Shown: piece by piece, positions 1-14,300 of the stretch
How positions within the stretch are numbered: position 1 is the first letter of the stretch
Layout of the letters: the number at the start of each line of letters is the position of its first letter
Assembly (NCBI RefSeq): GCF_002078875.1
Contig: NC_034422.1
Coordinates: 1,608,923 to 1,672,922 of the forward strand
DNA from: Numida meleagris
Taxonomy: Eukaryota > Chordata > Aves > Galliformes > Numididae
Length of the DNA stretch: 64,000 nucleotides
Reading direction: 5' to 3'
Translations under genes and position numbers: made by a program
Notes under the pieces: model-generated
Told to the model about the DNA's origin: nothing
The model's database searches: none
Seen by the model: only the letters and a program-made list of their open reading frames with translations

Positions 1-2699
1 ATATGTCACAATCTTTCCATGATAGAAAACCCCATAGCTCATGGACTCTGGATTCAGTTTTATCTTTGTGGTAATACAGTCACTTTACTGTGCTCTTTTG
101 CATACTGTAACTAAGCAGCAAATGGGATAAGCATGCTAAACACTCGCTGAAGAGGAGGAAAGTTTCAATCACAATTGCATGGGTAAAATGTCTGAAAATG
201 TTATAAGATCTAACAAAAAGGAGCACTTTTTCAGTAAAACTGGATTTGAATCATGTATGCTATTTAAAAAATATAATTATTCTGAAATATGCTGGGCACT
301 CCCTTCAGTGTGTTACGTAGATTGAATAGGACATTATAAAAGAAACAAAACAAGACTGGGGGCATTCCTTGCTTATTTCATTGTTGGATACAGAGCTTCA
401 AAATAAAAGCTTGAAGCTATTCAAACTGACAAGAATCCTGTGTGCTAGGTTTCTTACTGTCAGGTAGTTTAAATGGTTGAGCACAGAGGCTGGATGGGAA
501 AACAACCAGAATAATTTAAACATGCAAATGCATCCTAAGTTTTAGGATACAGAATAACAATCAGCAAGTTTGGTTAAAGCAGAGTATTGTCTTTGGTTTA
601 GGTAGCAGCTAAACTACTGGCACTATGTAGATTAGAGGGGGAAAAACCATTCATAATTTGTTTACAGAAACATGAAGTTTCTTTTCAGAAATTAACTTTT
701 TCTTTAAGAGCAGTTGGTTACAAAACATCTTACTCCTAACTGTGCAGTCTTCTCCCCCCTCCATGAGACGGGTACATGAGTCTTAACTAAACACATTGGA
801 TTCAACTATTCCATACAGTCAACTACCAGATCTTATTCTAAATAATTAAAGATTAATTTGGATTGCAAGGAAAAAATGCAAGTCGTAAGCCAACACTTAC
901 CTAACGAAAGCAAGCAACTGAAACTCAGTAGGACTGAAAAGAATACCCAACAGAGACCAAATATAGCTTCAACGTATATTCATGGTCTGTCTAGAAATGT
1001 CTTTGATGTTAAACCTCATACGGCACACTTAGCATTTTTTATAATTCATTTCCTATGGAAACTAATGAGCTTAAGGGTGAAATTACCTCATTGAAAGTCA
1101 AAATGGTGAAGTGCGAAGAAAAGAAGAATGACCTGAAAAGCAGATTTAGAAGCAATCTTTGCATATTAAGCATTGCTATGGGAAATAGTATAATTAGTTT
1201 CTTCAGAAGTTATTCCTCGGAATTGTGTAAGTGGTATTTGAGTTCCAAACATCCTGCAGAAATAAAGTTAGATAAAATAGTTGGAAAAACCGCAAAATCC
1301 CCACACATTCTTTTAAAACCAAGAGCTCCTTCTCCTAACTTCCAGTAACATGACCACCAGTGGCTTATTTTTAGAGCAGACTGTACAAAAATAAAGCCCC
1401 CTCCCAACAGAATTTTGTAAAAGGCCATTAAAAAAAAAATCAGAGCATAATTTAGAATGGAGCATTTCTCTTCTCAAATTCTTTACTCTTTCTTGAATCA
1501 CTTATTTCCTTAAACTCTTGCTGTAGGCTAAGCCATCTGTACTACACAGTTCTACTAAAAGTTAAAAATGGATGTAAAACGGGTGTATTTTGTTTGCAAG
1601 ATGAATGAGCTAATGACTGAGCTCTGACAGAACTGCTAGGGCATTAAGTAGAAAAATCAACAGCTTCCTCAAACTAATTTAGTTACAAGTAATTTGGTGA
1701 CATATTGAAGTATAAAACACTTTAATCCATTGATATTAATGCAAGACAAGCCAAAACTATTATGAGTTCTAAGGTCTATCAGTTTGTTCTATGGCATACA
1801 GAACAATATGACATTTTCACTTTTGTATTACTGAACCTCAAGTTTTAATCTCTTACATTTAGTCTAAAGAATAAATGACAGCTGGCTTAAGAACAGCAGT
1901 TTAGATAAGACTACAACAGTGAAAGATATCCTGCTTCAATTGCAGGAACGACAGCAGTGCAAAAAATCCTGGAATGCTAAGCTGCAATTTGAAGTTTAAC
2001 TGCTCCAGCCTCACAGTCTGCTGCATCAGACAGAACGAGGGTACAGGGAAGTCTTACTTCCTCAGCAAGGAAAAAATTCTAAGAAAAGTACTATTAATAG
2101 TAGTTATTTGAAATCTTATCATTTATACAAATTAGATAATGGAAAATACCGAAGGTATAAAGATTAACCCAATATGACATTTTCTCTACACTGCTGTTAA
2201 ATGAGTTGCATTATGTAATGCTGTCACTTCAGCCTCTACAGTATCATAGGAATTTCAGTTGTACCCATTTAAAAAAAAAAGTGAACTTGCTTTTACTAAC
2301 ATTGAGGTATTGTTTTTAAACAGGTATTATTCGTTATAAATCCTGCAGGTAAACTCACGATCCTTTATGAAACAGTGTGACATTTGTGATAAAGTTTGGG
2401 AGAGTTTCTGTGAAGGACAAAAAAAGATCTTATGTTCAGTTTCTACAAGTTCAAGGATGGTATTTCACTGTAAAATTTCAACATTCAAATAACTGATAGC
2501 TTCATCAATTGTGAGAAAAAGTGACATAAATCCATGCCAGTGGTGAGAGAACGTGCCACAAAAGAAACAGATTACTCCAGTGATTTAAGTTTTTTTTTTT
2601 TTTTAATTAATAACTTTTTAGTTCAGGAAAAAAAAAACCAAAGAGAACTGGAAGAACTACGCTCCACCTTCTTTATAAAAGAACTCTCCCAAAGAGACT
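1..2699. other. AT-rich sequence downstream of CHFR, no gene seen
   Basis: Only short ORFs without recognisable protein content occur on either strand. I find no convincing splice-flanked coding exon, RNA gene or repeat family. It could be intergenic DNA or an intron or UTR of a neighbour beyond the window edge. In human the gene 3' of CHFR is GOLGA3 (recalled), but nothing here identifies it. Confidence 0.4.
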
Positions 2700-5321
2700 A
2701 TATACTTTATTCACCACTATGTTAACCCTATCATAATCACCGTGGCTTTCACAGCATCTATTCTACCACATTTCAAGCTCAGCTTCCAAATATCTCTTAT
2801 AAAGAAGGTGGGGGTGTGCTTTAGACAGGTTAAAAAATATGCTGCACCTTTACAGTATTTAAACAATTACACCAAGCATAGTTCATACATTGATCACGTT
2901 AACTATCATCTGGTAACCATACATTTAAAAAGGTCTAATGTATAGAGTATGTAATACCCATGAAAGATACTCTTACTTACATAAGAGCATATGAAGATCA
3001 GGATTTATTCACCCTCCCCATCTGCAAGTTAGTTTCTCATCTCGTCCTGGTACAATATAAATGACAAAAGAATCCCTTCATTCCATTGCACTACCGCAAC
3101 CCTATATGCATAGAAAGGCAGATCAATTATCTGTAACAGCAAAAAAAGAGTTTTTTGAAAGAACTTTGAAGAACCTCTACTGCACAGGTAGTTCAGATGT
3201 TAAGTACGTCAGTTCACTTTCTTTTTCAGGATTTTTTTTTTGTCACATAATATATCCTTATACAAACATAACTTCAGTAAGTGCAAGCGAGGTTGTACAT
3301 AGGACTGCAGACATTATTTTTGACCAAAAAAACCCAACTCAGCACAAGAGGCTTGAACACTAGCACAGTGACAAGTCTATGCTGAAAGCCCATCTGGGTT
3401 GTGGGAAGTGGTGAATGAGAACGCAAAGCACATTTCTGCATATTATGTGCAAAGGCTTGATCTCCACAACTGCACTCACTTTGCTACATGCACAGCCAGA
3501 GATGAAAAATGAGATAAAAACAGCTGGGAATGGTTGTCCTGAGAAGATAACAATAACCATTAAAAAAATCTAAACATAAAATACAAATACAGAAGCAACA
3601 GAACATTGTTAATAATACTAAAAGACAGAAACGCAATGTTGTTAAAAAGTTTCAAGTATTATTCCAGATCCAATTTCAATCCTACTCACAGGAGAAAATG
3701 CCCAGAGATTAGGAAGAGAAGTCCACACGAAAGTGTATTTTTAATAGCATATAGGCATGGTCAGCAGACCCATCCTTGCGGCAGCTATTTTAAAAAATAA
3801 AAATCTAAACATAAATGCATAATTTTAATTAGCATTCATATTAAGATGTGCATTACTGGAAATAGTTTAACTCACTGACACCAGTAGACACGATGTGCTG
3901 CATCATTTGTGCTCCGTTATAACACAAGATAGCCGTGTACACTTTTTAATATTGAAGTACAAATCCTACTCACAAAATAAGGCATACTTAAAAACAACAT
4001 GGCATCTACAGAGGTAACGTGGTATGCTTTCTTCTCATTCTGTTTCACTCTAAGTACAATGAAAGAGAGAAATTGGTCCCAGTTGAGCTTTGTGAGCATT
4101 AACTCCCAAATTACTCTGAAACAGATTAAATCATATTAACTGGGGGGAAGTGAAGGGGAATAGTGTTGGGATATTTTTTTAAGCGATTTATGGGACGTTT
4201 CCTGAACAAGCGCTCTGAAGGCATGAAAATAAAAGCCATGTTGTTAATGTCAGCAATACCAGCGTCCCCCTTCATCATTCTCATCCCAAGCTAGAAATAC
4301 CTCCATATTGCTACAGTCTGTCAACTGCTTTCTGTAAGACTGTTCTTTCCAGTAAAGCTGCTATATTCTGTTTTAAATTATAGCTTTTTCTACATTTTAA
4401 CCAGTGTATGCATGCTAGAGAACAGCTGCATGGCAGAGGTACATACTTGGCATACAATATCAAACCAAAAAGAAATACAAAAAATGAACCAGTGTGTCCT
4501 ACTGGCTGCTGCTCTACGTCAAAAGCACTGTTTGGTCTTCTGATATAAAATTCTACAGAAGCTATATTAGCAGAAGTCTGTTCTGCTTCAAGTATTACCC
4601 CAACTTTAAATGCAATTTTCAAATTTTTGTGCAGTTACTTTTTGTACAATTACTTTTTGTAATTTAATGTGAATAAAACCCATCAATATGACAAAACTAA
4701 GATAAGAAACTGTACTTCTTCCACTGTAACACTGCACATATGGTACAAGCTTTAAGCTAAAACAGTTGTTTCATGGACGGATTTTTTTTTTTTTTTAAGG
4801 AAAGATTAATGTATTTCTACCCCAAACGCCATGAGTAATGACAAAATAGCAGAGCACCGCAAAATGCAGTTACAAATATACACTGACAATTTCCTTCTTA
4901 AATATTAATGGCTCTTGAAATAATCATCAGATACTTATACAAAACATTTCTATTTTTTAAGTCTAAGGATTATTCTTATTTCTTCACAAGTAGTGCAAAT
5001 ACACTCCTTATTCTTAGGCCTTCCCAAGATATGGCTGGTTTTTGTGCGAGTGATTTCTGCTTGTGTTCTTCAGTGAAGTGACACAGGGACATTGTAGTCA
5101 TGAGGATGGAATGCAATGCTTGCTGGATTTTCTTGAAAAAAAAAAATCGACCTCATTCATACACAGTTGTCAAATTCTACAAATTAAGAAGTTCATTCCA
5201 GATTACCTGATGCAGAAGTTATTGGTTCCCTGCTATGGGAGAAATGAGAAGATCCCCTGAAACCTTAAACTGTACAAGCAGTATGACAAGTTTTTGTCCC
5301 CTCTCTATAGACTACAAGTAT
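2700..5321 (-). other. CHFR: CHFR 3'UTR (end uncertain)
   Basis: Sequence after the TGA is AT-rich, with no further CHFR coding exon. The first AATAAA signals on the minus strand are at 3009-3004 and 2711-2706, implying a 3'UTR of about 2.3-2.6 kb. Weaker ATTAAA variants lie nearer (for example near 4655 and 3940). I cannot tell which is used. Confidence 0.35.
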
Positions 5322-5364
5322 TCAGTTCTTGAATCGTGTTTGTTCACAAATGTGATTGAATTTC
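5322..5364 (-). CDS. CHFR: CHFR coding exon 17 (last; end of PBZ finger)
   Basis: The acceptor is a T-rich tract ending in TTTCAG at 5365. Forty-three coding nt finish the PBZ finger (KFNHICEQTRFKN, with H669 and C671) and end in TGA at 5324-5322. The segment matches the human C-terminus residue for residue as I recall it. Confidence 0.95.
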
Positions 5365-8300
5365 CTGAAATTAAAAAAAAAGTATTAACATGTAACAAAG
5401 TTCTCAGAAGTCAAGCAACACAAGATTTGTCATCTTTCATGGGGTATTTTAAATGTTAAACAGTTCAAAGCAGAACATTTACACACTAACATAGCTGCTT
5501 TTCAGAACCTTTTTAGATTGAACTCTACTAACATGTTACCAGGAACAGGATTTTCAGCATCTCCTGCCTAACAACTGGTAGTTCTATTATGCACCCAGAA
5601 AACCTGTTATTAAAAGCATTCCTCTGTTCTTCTGCATGCTTCAAATCCAAAAGGCAAGTAAAACAGGAATCAAGAGAATTAATTTTGTCCTCACAGACAT
5701 TAGTTATTTTTATTAAAGCAGCATTACGCCACTCACTAGGAACTAGTATTAACCAGTCTCAAAATACATTTCTACACAATCCCCTTCTGGAAATAAATAA
5801 GTAAAGCTTTTCTCATTCTATATTATTTCAGTTCAATAGGAATGGCAAGCCTGTCTGCACAAAATTCTGTGTGAGGCACTTCTTTCTAATTCTCAAAAAT
5901 CTCCTGTTATTCATTTTGTTTTTCCTCTTCTTGGGTTATGTGTCCCTCAACACATACGTGAAACACAAGGTGAAGAGCTGAGTGCATTTTTTCCTCACCA
6001 AACTAGACAAAAGATCAGAAAGAAACATTGTCTACAAAACCAAACTACTCAGCAAAACAATTTAGCTCAATAAAGAAACCAACCGAATATGTAGGAGTGG
6101 TACATGATAGGTTTGGGTTTTTTTTTTTCCCCATTGCTATGGATTTTTAAAAATTTAAAGCAGCAACCAGTAAAGCTCTAGAACAGCTAATGCTGGAAAA
6201 ACAAGTGGAAAAAGCCCTTTCCATTCTAGATGAAATTATCCACCCGAATATGAACGTAGACAACCGGGGAGTGCTTTGATAATGAATTAACACTCTAGCG
6301 CGTCAAAATAAAATCCTCTGCGGGAACACACACAGCCCTGTAATGTGAAATTACAGATAACAGTGGAGCTTTGAACTAAATCTAAAACTTAAATTCCAAA
6401 TTATTTTTGAAAGGTATTTGGTAAAACTCTACATTTGTATGTGGCTGGGGATTAATATTTTAAGTCTTTTTTATGATCTGCTTGAATGAGCTGTACAGAC
6501 TGGTTATTTTCAACCCACAGTACCTGAAATTTTAAAGGAATTATGCTAATTGTGCGTGCATATTGCAGCATTAGAAAGATGCTGCAGAATCTACTATTCA
6601 TTATAAGCAATTTCTCAATCAGGAGTAACAGCTCCACTGTCTTGAACTGCACTGTGAATTTAGAGAATAATTCACTGAGCAAGAAGGATTTCTTTACCCT
6701 TCCTGGACCAAGGTAACTTGTAGGCAGACAATTTTTGTTTTATTCTTGAAATTCTTTGACACTTGTCGTAACACACATGCCTCCTTTCATAAGAATGACT
6801 TGGTGTTAGTTATCAGTGGCCTTCCTTTTTTAAAATCAAGGACCTTATTTTGGATGAACAATTCTTGGGAATGACCAGACACCAGGTTTCTAATGTCACA
6901 TTCTAAACTCTTCTTCCTTCCCTTGCCACAAATTATTCCCACCAATTTACCCCTTCAAAGTTTGTTGCAGTTTGCTAAAAATCGTTTCTCATAGATCCAA
7001 AAGAAATAGCAAAGGGTTAATTATCTGCACAGCATTTTCAAGAAGCACTCAAGACCTAAGAGCAAACGAAAAGCTGCTTGAGACAGAGAAAAATACGAAT
7101 GAAGGAGGAGTTGGGAGTAGAAAACATCAATTTACAAGTGCTACTGGTACCCTTTGGACACGCACGAAGGGTTTATTTCCAAGTCATGTTTAAAAACAGA
7201 CAAAACCCCACAACCCCAAACTCATTCACTTTTTCTATTACTGCTTCAGTGTTCCTCATTCAATTTTTGGCACTTCAAAGGTTTTGTTTTTAAGCAAAAC
7301 CGATCAAAAACCAAAACCCCACCACTTTCTAAATTGTGTAACTTACATGGCATGATGTGCTTTGACCTGAGTTCGGCAGTTGCGTCCCCAGTAGCAATCA
7401 GGACGTGATGTGACAGTCACTGCAAAGAAAAGAAAGAGCTACATATATTTATTACTGAAGTCATTACATAAGGTGATACAGAATACTATGCCACTGCTAC
7501 TGGTGGTTACTGACTACAGTAGTAGTAAAGAAACTAGACATTACTGGCATGAAACCGCAGTAACCTATATTGGTTCACCTTTCCAGAAACAAAGAAAGCA
7601 CTCAGTGAAGGACTGCAAGAATGATTCTGAGTTTTAGGTTCATACAGACTTTGATGAAAGGATTTGTTTCTCAGTGCTCTCAACTGCAGTTTTACCATTT
7701 AGTTTAATAGATATCGACTTTACAGTTTAGAACATGGGGCATATATCTAGATACCTTTTCATACAGAAGAAAATCATTAATTTGGGAAGAATTTGTTATT
7801 CCCCCTCAGTTTTACATACATAATAACTGAGTGGTCCAGCAGGCTGCTACACTAAACAGAAAAGCGATAATAAGGAGAAACAAGGTGAGCTGTCTCATTA
7901 TGCGCAGCAATAGAAGCAGAATTCTCAATAGTTGAAGATGTGGAAGCTCTTGCTAACAACAAGAGCTGAATGGATGCTGAAGTAATGCTTAAAAGGGGAC
8001 TACTGGAACAGCTTCTGTTCCCAATCTCAAATCTGCTGAAGGAGGCCACAACACACGTCTCATTTAAAGGCTTCATACAGAAGATCCAAGAATAAAACTG
8101 ATTAACTTTTTAACTGACTCCCTCTGTACTGTGAAAAGCCATCCCCACCTGGCAGTTCAGCAACAGGAATATTTTGCCTGTACTGGTAGGCAAGTTCTCG
8201 AAAGCTGCGAAGGCCACAACAGTAGCAAAGCACTGTGTTCCCAGTAATTCTGTAGTCTGGAGAAAAATACAGTTTGTACATAGCGTCAGCATAAGGAATA

Positions 8301-11300
8301 AGAAATCCAATTTAACAAAAATGTCATGACATCACAAGTTATAAACACAGAACTTCAAACCTCTTGATTACTCACATAATACACACACACAAAGAGTTAT
8401 ACATAGACAAAAGGGAGCAAAACATACCTGACAGCATAAAAACTCCTCTTTGAAGAGCTAACAGACTTTCATTTAACATATTCTTCCATGTCAAACCCCT
8501 GGATGCCAGGTAATCCTGAAAAAGAAGAACTTACTGTTTCATATTGAAAAATCTCCAACATTAAAGAGAGACCAAGTCATTAGCTCTCAAATATTTCCAA
8601 ATCTAGATCTAACAATGATTTCAAAATGGGAGGAGTCCATTTACAAGTAAAAATAGAATACAATTGGTTGCTTTCAAATCACCAATAAAACTGTTAGCTC
8701 AGTATCCTTCATTCAGAGGATTCTTTCTTTTGCCAAAAGAATGTATACAGATTCCCATCAGCCACACTATCACTTAACTTACAGCAAGATTTCATCCAGT
8801 CTACCTAATTTAGATAACCTATTATGGTATTGAGAAAAATATTTCTGTGCAACATAAGTGAAGTTTAAGTTGTCTGGCATTAAAAAAAAATTATTTAACA
8901 TTTGTTTTCCTGTTATATGCTAGTGAATTATTTTTTTCTAATTAATATTTCAGATGTTACACTTCAGACTGCAGATACTGGGTTCCCTAGCAAATACTTT
9001 GTACAAGAAAAATTCTTTCATTTAGCAATCAAACATACATGAAATCTACAGTCATTTAAACTCAAATGACTGAAATTGTTGCTATAGTTGTGGCCTTCTT
9101 GGCAGCTGCCAGACATACATGTTTGAGAAATTAAATATCACTATCATTTCATGAGCAAATCTTAAACAACATGTACTTATTATTATGTATCGTACACAAA
9201 TATTTGAAAAAAATACCTTTAGGATATCTGACTCATAGTGGTTGTTATTTAGGACTCCATCTAAACACTTGTCACCAAGGTTTATTTCTAATCAGAAGAA
9301 GAAAAGAACAATTATTATTTCTTCCCAGGCCCTTTGGCCCTCACATATATTCTGAAGGCTCTTTTGTTTCCTGAAATAACACACACAGGCTCATACAAGC
9401 ACCAAGCACACAGCAGAGTTCAACGTGTGCTAAACACAAATGTGCAATACATAATTTCTAGCTGCAATCAAAGATAAGACATTGAGATTTTACAATTTCA
9501 CCTTCAGGCCAGAAACAGTACTACTGATCTGCACAAATTAACAGTGTTATTAATGCATATTCTACAGTCAAGTCCTTTCAACTATTCTTACTTTCAAAGC
9601 ATCTAAAACAGTGAACTTCAGGAGACTACAAATTTGAGAGAGAAAGCTTCTTTTCTAACCAGTTAACATCAGATGTTCAATGCTCTTGCACTGATCTGCA
9701 TGATTCTCCTACTAGGTTGAAACACACCACAATTTTTTTTATTCTGGAAAGCAATATGCTCAACAAGTGCTGTTTTCCACTCAAACATGATTTAGTGGTG
9801 GGTTGTTAGAGTTAGGGTAGTATGGTTAGGTTGCGGTTGGACTTGATGATCTTTAAGGTCTTTTCCAACCTGAGCAATTCTATGATTCTAAGACACACAT
9901 GTTCAAGAATCATTTACGTTTGTAGTTTGAAGACACAGCCTCTGCTTCCTTTTGCATAACTGTGGTAGTCTATTGCATTTCATAAATTACCCAAAGTTTA
10001 AGGTAGACAGAAATCATTGCAAAGAGAGCAGGCTCATAAAAAACACATTATTCCAAAATACCACAGAATGGTGCCAAACAGCCAAAACACGCCATCCGAG
10101 TGCAGCCCCAGTATAAGTGACAGAAAGGTTGCAGACAAACTGTACCTGTAAAATAGCAAAGAAAACTTTGTTTTCCCCTGCTGCACACAACAAAACTCAA
10201 CAGTCTGCCATTTTTAAAGCAATAGAGTCCTGATAAACTTTTTTTTTTAATTAACAAAGTACAGCTTCCTCATTCAAAATAGAGGATTAGTAAATAGTCT
10301 TCTTTTATAAAATGTATTTCATGCTGTGATAAGACGACTCCAAATAAAGAATATTAAATAAAATCATCCTTCAAAATAAACTTAGTTTTCATTAAAATAA
10401 AGAGAGACTTCTTGTTCAAACTTTTTCTTACATTTGGCTACAGAACTATGTACATACATTGCTGAGGAGCAACATGAGGATTCTGTTCACGCTCTGCTCT
10501 TCGGTCAGGCATTGGCTGAAAGCAGCAGGTGCATATTACATGACTTCCTTGAGCAGGACACACATATTCCTGGACAGCTAGGTGGATAAGAAAAAAAAAA
10601 GGAGAAAAAACGATAGACTGAACAATGCACAGGATTGCAAAATGGACTCAGAATCCTAGTGAACAATAGACAATAATCTGGAAGTAACAAGCAAGCAATA
10701 TCTTTTTTTTTTTTTAAACACAAAGATTCTTTAAAAAAGCAGAAAAATAATAATAAGACTTCTAAACTACATAGGTGTGTAAAAATATTCAGATATGTAA
10801 AAGAGTTCATGAACTATCAACCATCAGATGTCAATTTTGCGTACCCACACTAAAACAATGCTCAAATTTAATTGTATTTGCAAAGATACCCATGTGAAGT
10901 TGTAATACAGTACTACAAGAACGAGCTTACTTAGTTCATAAGGGGCTACAGCTCATACACATGTTATCTGCATGCTGCTAACAAGACTTCATGACACTGA
11001 CCTGCGGGAAAGTTGGCAGACGTGGAGGGTGCATCTCCCAGTGCTTGCACTCCTCCTGCTTCTGCCTCCTGGCCTGTGCCAGGCAGAGCTGGAACAGAGT
11101 GTCTTCGATACCCTGGGCACTGTCTGCATACTATATATGGCTGACTGAAAAAATAAAATAAGGTCATAAGAAACCATACCCAAATGCAAATGTAACTCAT
11201 CGCCATGCTAGACAGGGTTGATCATACTCAGAGTTTTAACTTGGAATTTCTTCATCCAGTAACATATGGGAGTCTACATAACTCAGCACCTCACAGCTGT

Positions 11301-14300
11301 GAAGAATGTTGTAGTTGTAACACAGAGGACTGCGAAAAAAAGGATTCTTAATGGCTTCCAGAAGAAGATAGCGTGGTGTGACTGGAACCAAGTCACAAAC
11401 AAAGCTGGAATAATTATCTACTAGAGAACTTTTTCTTTTCTCCTCTAGACATTCAACAAATAAAATGTTTGCTGTTGAAAATGAAGAGCTATTTTGGTTA
11501 CTGGTAATCCCTCGGTCAAGCATCAGCTGCCTTGGTAGCATACACCTGGTAAAAGCAGGATCCCAGACACATTAATTGCAGCTATACTTCTACGGTCATA
11601 GACTGCTATTTCTCATAACAAAGCCTTATCCAGAAATCTGTTTTCCATAAACTAACGGCCACTAAAGGTACTTTCACACATCTCATGAGATGCTGTCGTA
11701 CTATTCAGGAGAGAGTTGTTGGTCATAAACTGAATCTTGCTGGGCTTCAAGGAGTTCCCATTGAACATATTTTTTGTTGACTGCTTAAGGTTTTGTAGGA
11801 TGGCTGGTAAAATTGCAAAGATAATTACTGGTAAGAATGAACGTGCCCAAAAACAAAAGAAAGGTTAATGCTGGAAATGACTGTGAAAACAATATTATCA
11901 ATAACAATGCTTTCAACGTTTTAGAAACTAACTAGTTTGTGCATTTGGGCATTCAAGCATAAGCAAATCCAATTCAGTGCACAACTTAAACAGACCTACC
12001 TGATGTCTGAAGATTCACTATCTACATCTGACAATTCCAATAAATCTTCTGAACTTCCTTCCTCATCTGAAAAAGATCTCCGCACTTTAGGTTGCAACAT
12101 GTCTTGAGTAATTTTGTTTCTAGCATCCATGCTACGTACATCATCTTCATTACGACACTTATCTGTATGAAAACCAAATTCAAGTTTCAAGAGGAGCACA
12201 GAATTCTTCACCTTTGTTATTCCCACCTTACTCTATTTACAGAGTTATTGCATTTTCACTGCCATAAAACTTATTTTTAGATAACAGTTAGAGAAGATCT
12301 TGGTTTTCTTGCAGTCATGTCAGAGAAAACAGAGTACTGTGAGTATATAATGTACGGATACTTTACGGACAATGGACTTTGTGCTTATATCAGCTACACA
12401 GTTAATGTGTGAAGTACACCACGTTCTGTTACACACACTTGAACTTGCCTGGATGCTGAATCAGATAAGCTTCAACCAAGTTGTTCAGTATGTGATTTTT
12501 ACAAATACGTTCTACTGGACAACGACAAGTTGGACATAGAGAAGACCTTTCCATCCATCCTGAGTAGCAGGCAGCACAGAAGGTATGCATACAAGGTTGC
12601 AAGCTGGAAAACACAAACATAACAAGTAAACCCTAAACATTTCATTTTTTTTTAATTTACACTCATAACACTTAAAAATCTTTCAAGATTCATTAAAAAG
12701 AAAAAAAAAGACTTGAAGGGCTTGTAAATGCCCCAAATCTCCTGGTCACCTCAAACTGAGGTCACTGAACTTCTCATATTATTATCACATAAATCCTGTT
12801 TTTGTCAATCACACGTACCTTACACAGTCATGCAGCAATTCCTGGCAGATAATACAAGTTAATGTTTCCTCCATCTTATCCGGTTTCACATTTGATGTTT
12901 TTGCATCTTCAGAGCCAATTTTAATTATACATTCACTTGGAGCTGCTGCTGGAAGATTTGGACAGGCACCTTCATCTACAAAGACAGAAAACTCTACTGT
13001 ATGTAGACTTAGAAAGATTTCTTTTTTAAGTGTTAAAAAAAACAAACCTGAAAGGTGCACTAAGATTCACTATTCACTGACAATGGTCCCACTAAAGGTT
13101 CCTGCTTTTTGCATAACAGTTTCTGTTAATAAAGTCATCATTTTCACTGGATCAGAAATGAAGAAATCAAGAAAAAAGGAATCGAAAAAGGTCTGATGAC
13201 ACTGAGCTGACTGAATCTGGAGATGGGAGGAGACACACGTATTATTTCTTTATTTAACACAATACTACAACATAGAATTTATGGGGGGCGGGGGGGGAAG
13301 TTATCTACCCCACACTAGCCTAACAGAATGAGAGAACTGCAGGGGTTGGAAGGGACCTCAAGAGACCATTGAGTCCAACCTCCATGCTAAAGCAGGTAAC
13401 CTTTCAATCCCTTCTAAATTTGATAAGTGCCTTCATATTTATTTCATGTTAAAAAAATAAGTGCAGATTTTTAAGTTTCTGTTCATCTCACTGGGTTTCT
13501 ATGAAAAATGAAGGGTCAAATTTCTAATTTAAGCTTTTTGAACTAACTTTCAACAATAATACTAAAGAGCAGGTTGCAGAATACTGCAGCATACTAACCT
13601 CCTTTTAGTTTCTTCTTAGCAGGTTCCAAAACTTCTTCCTCCTCTGCCCCTTGAGAATCCCATTCTGCATTTTCTTTGCCACTGATTTCTGAAGTGATTG
13701 CAGAAATTTCAGTATTCACACCCAGCTTTTCATGTTCATCATGAAGCGCTCTTAGACACACAGATTCTAAGACAGGCAAAGCAGGCACAGGAGTGAAGAG
13801 TGAGGATTGTGATCCTGCCAAATAAAAACAGTGAAGTGAACACAGTTGCATACAGATATGGGACACGCAAAACCAGAAGTTACTCAAACACTGATGATGC
13901 ACGCACATCATCGCATTTTATGCCTACCTAAGCATAAGCAATTCTCGTAAATGTTTTACCCATTCACCAGGATTTACCGTGCCTACTCAAAGTACACATA
14001 TCTATCTGGTATTTTAACTAGAACTTACAGAGGAAATGCTAAACACCCTGAACGGGTAAGGTTAAGATTAAAATTTGGTCTAACAGCTGATGAGATAGCA
14101 CACTAAATACTTGATACAATTCTTACCAGATGTAGAAGGATTATCCTGTTCAACAGATGCAGACTCAATAAGAGAGGTAGAAGAAGCATTAAAGAGGTTA
14201 GATGTAGAAGTAGATGGCTGTGGTTCCTCATAGCAAGACTGAGTAGCTGACGGTGATGAGGTAATTTGGTTCTCATCATTACTTCTTCCTGTACTTGAGG

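Noticed and set aside
11236..11541. A 101-codon minus-strand frame in the CHFR intron between coding exons 9 and 10
   Set aside because: No homology recognised, and including it would break the conserved join between SSDIS and QPYIVC.
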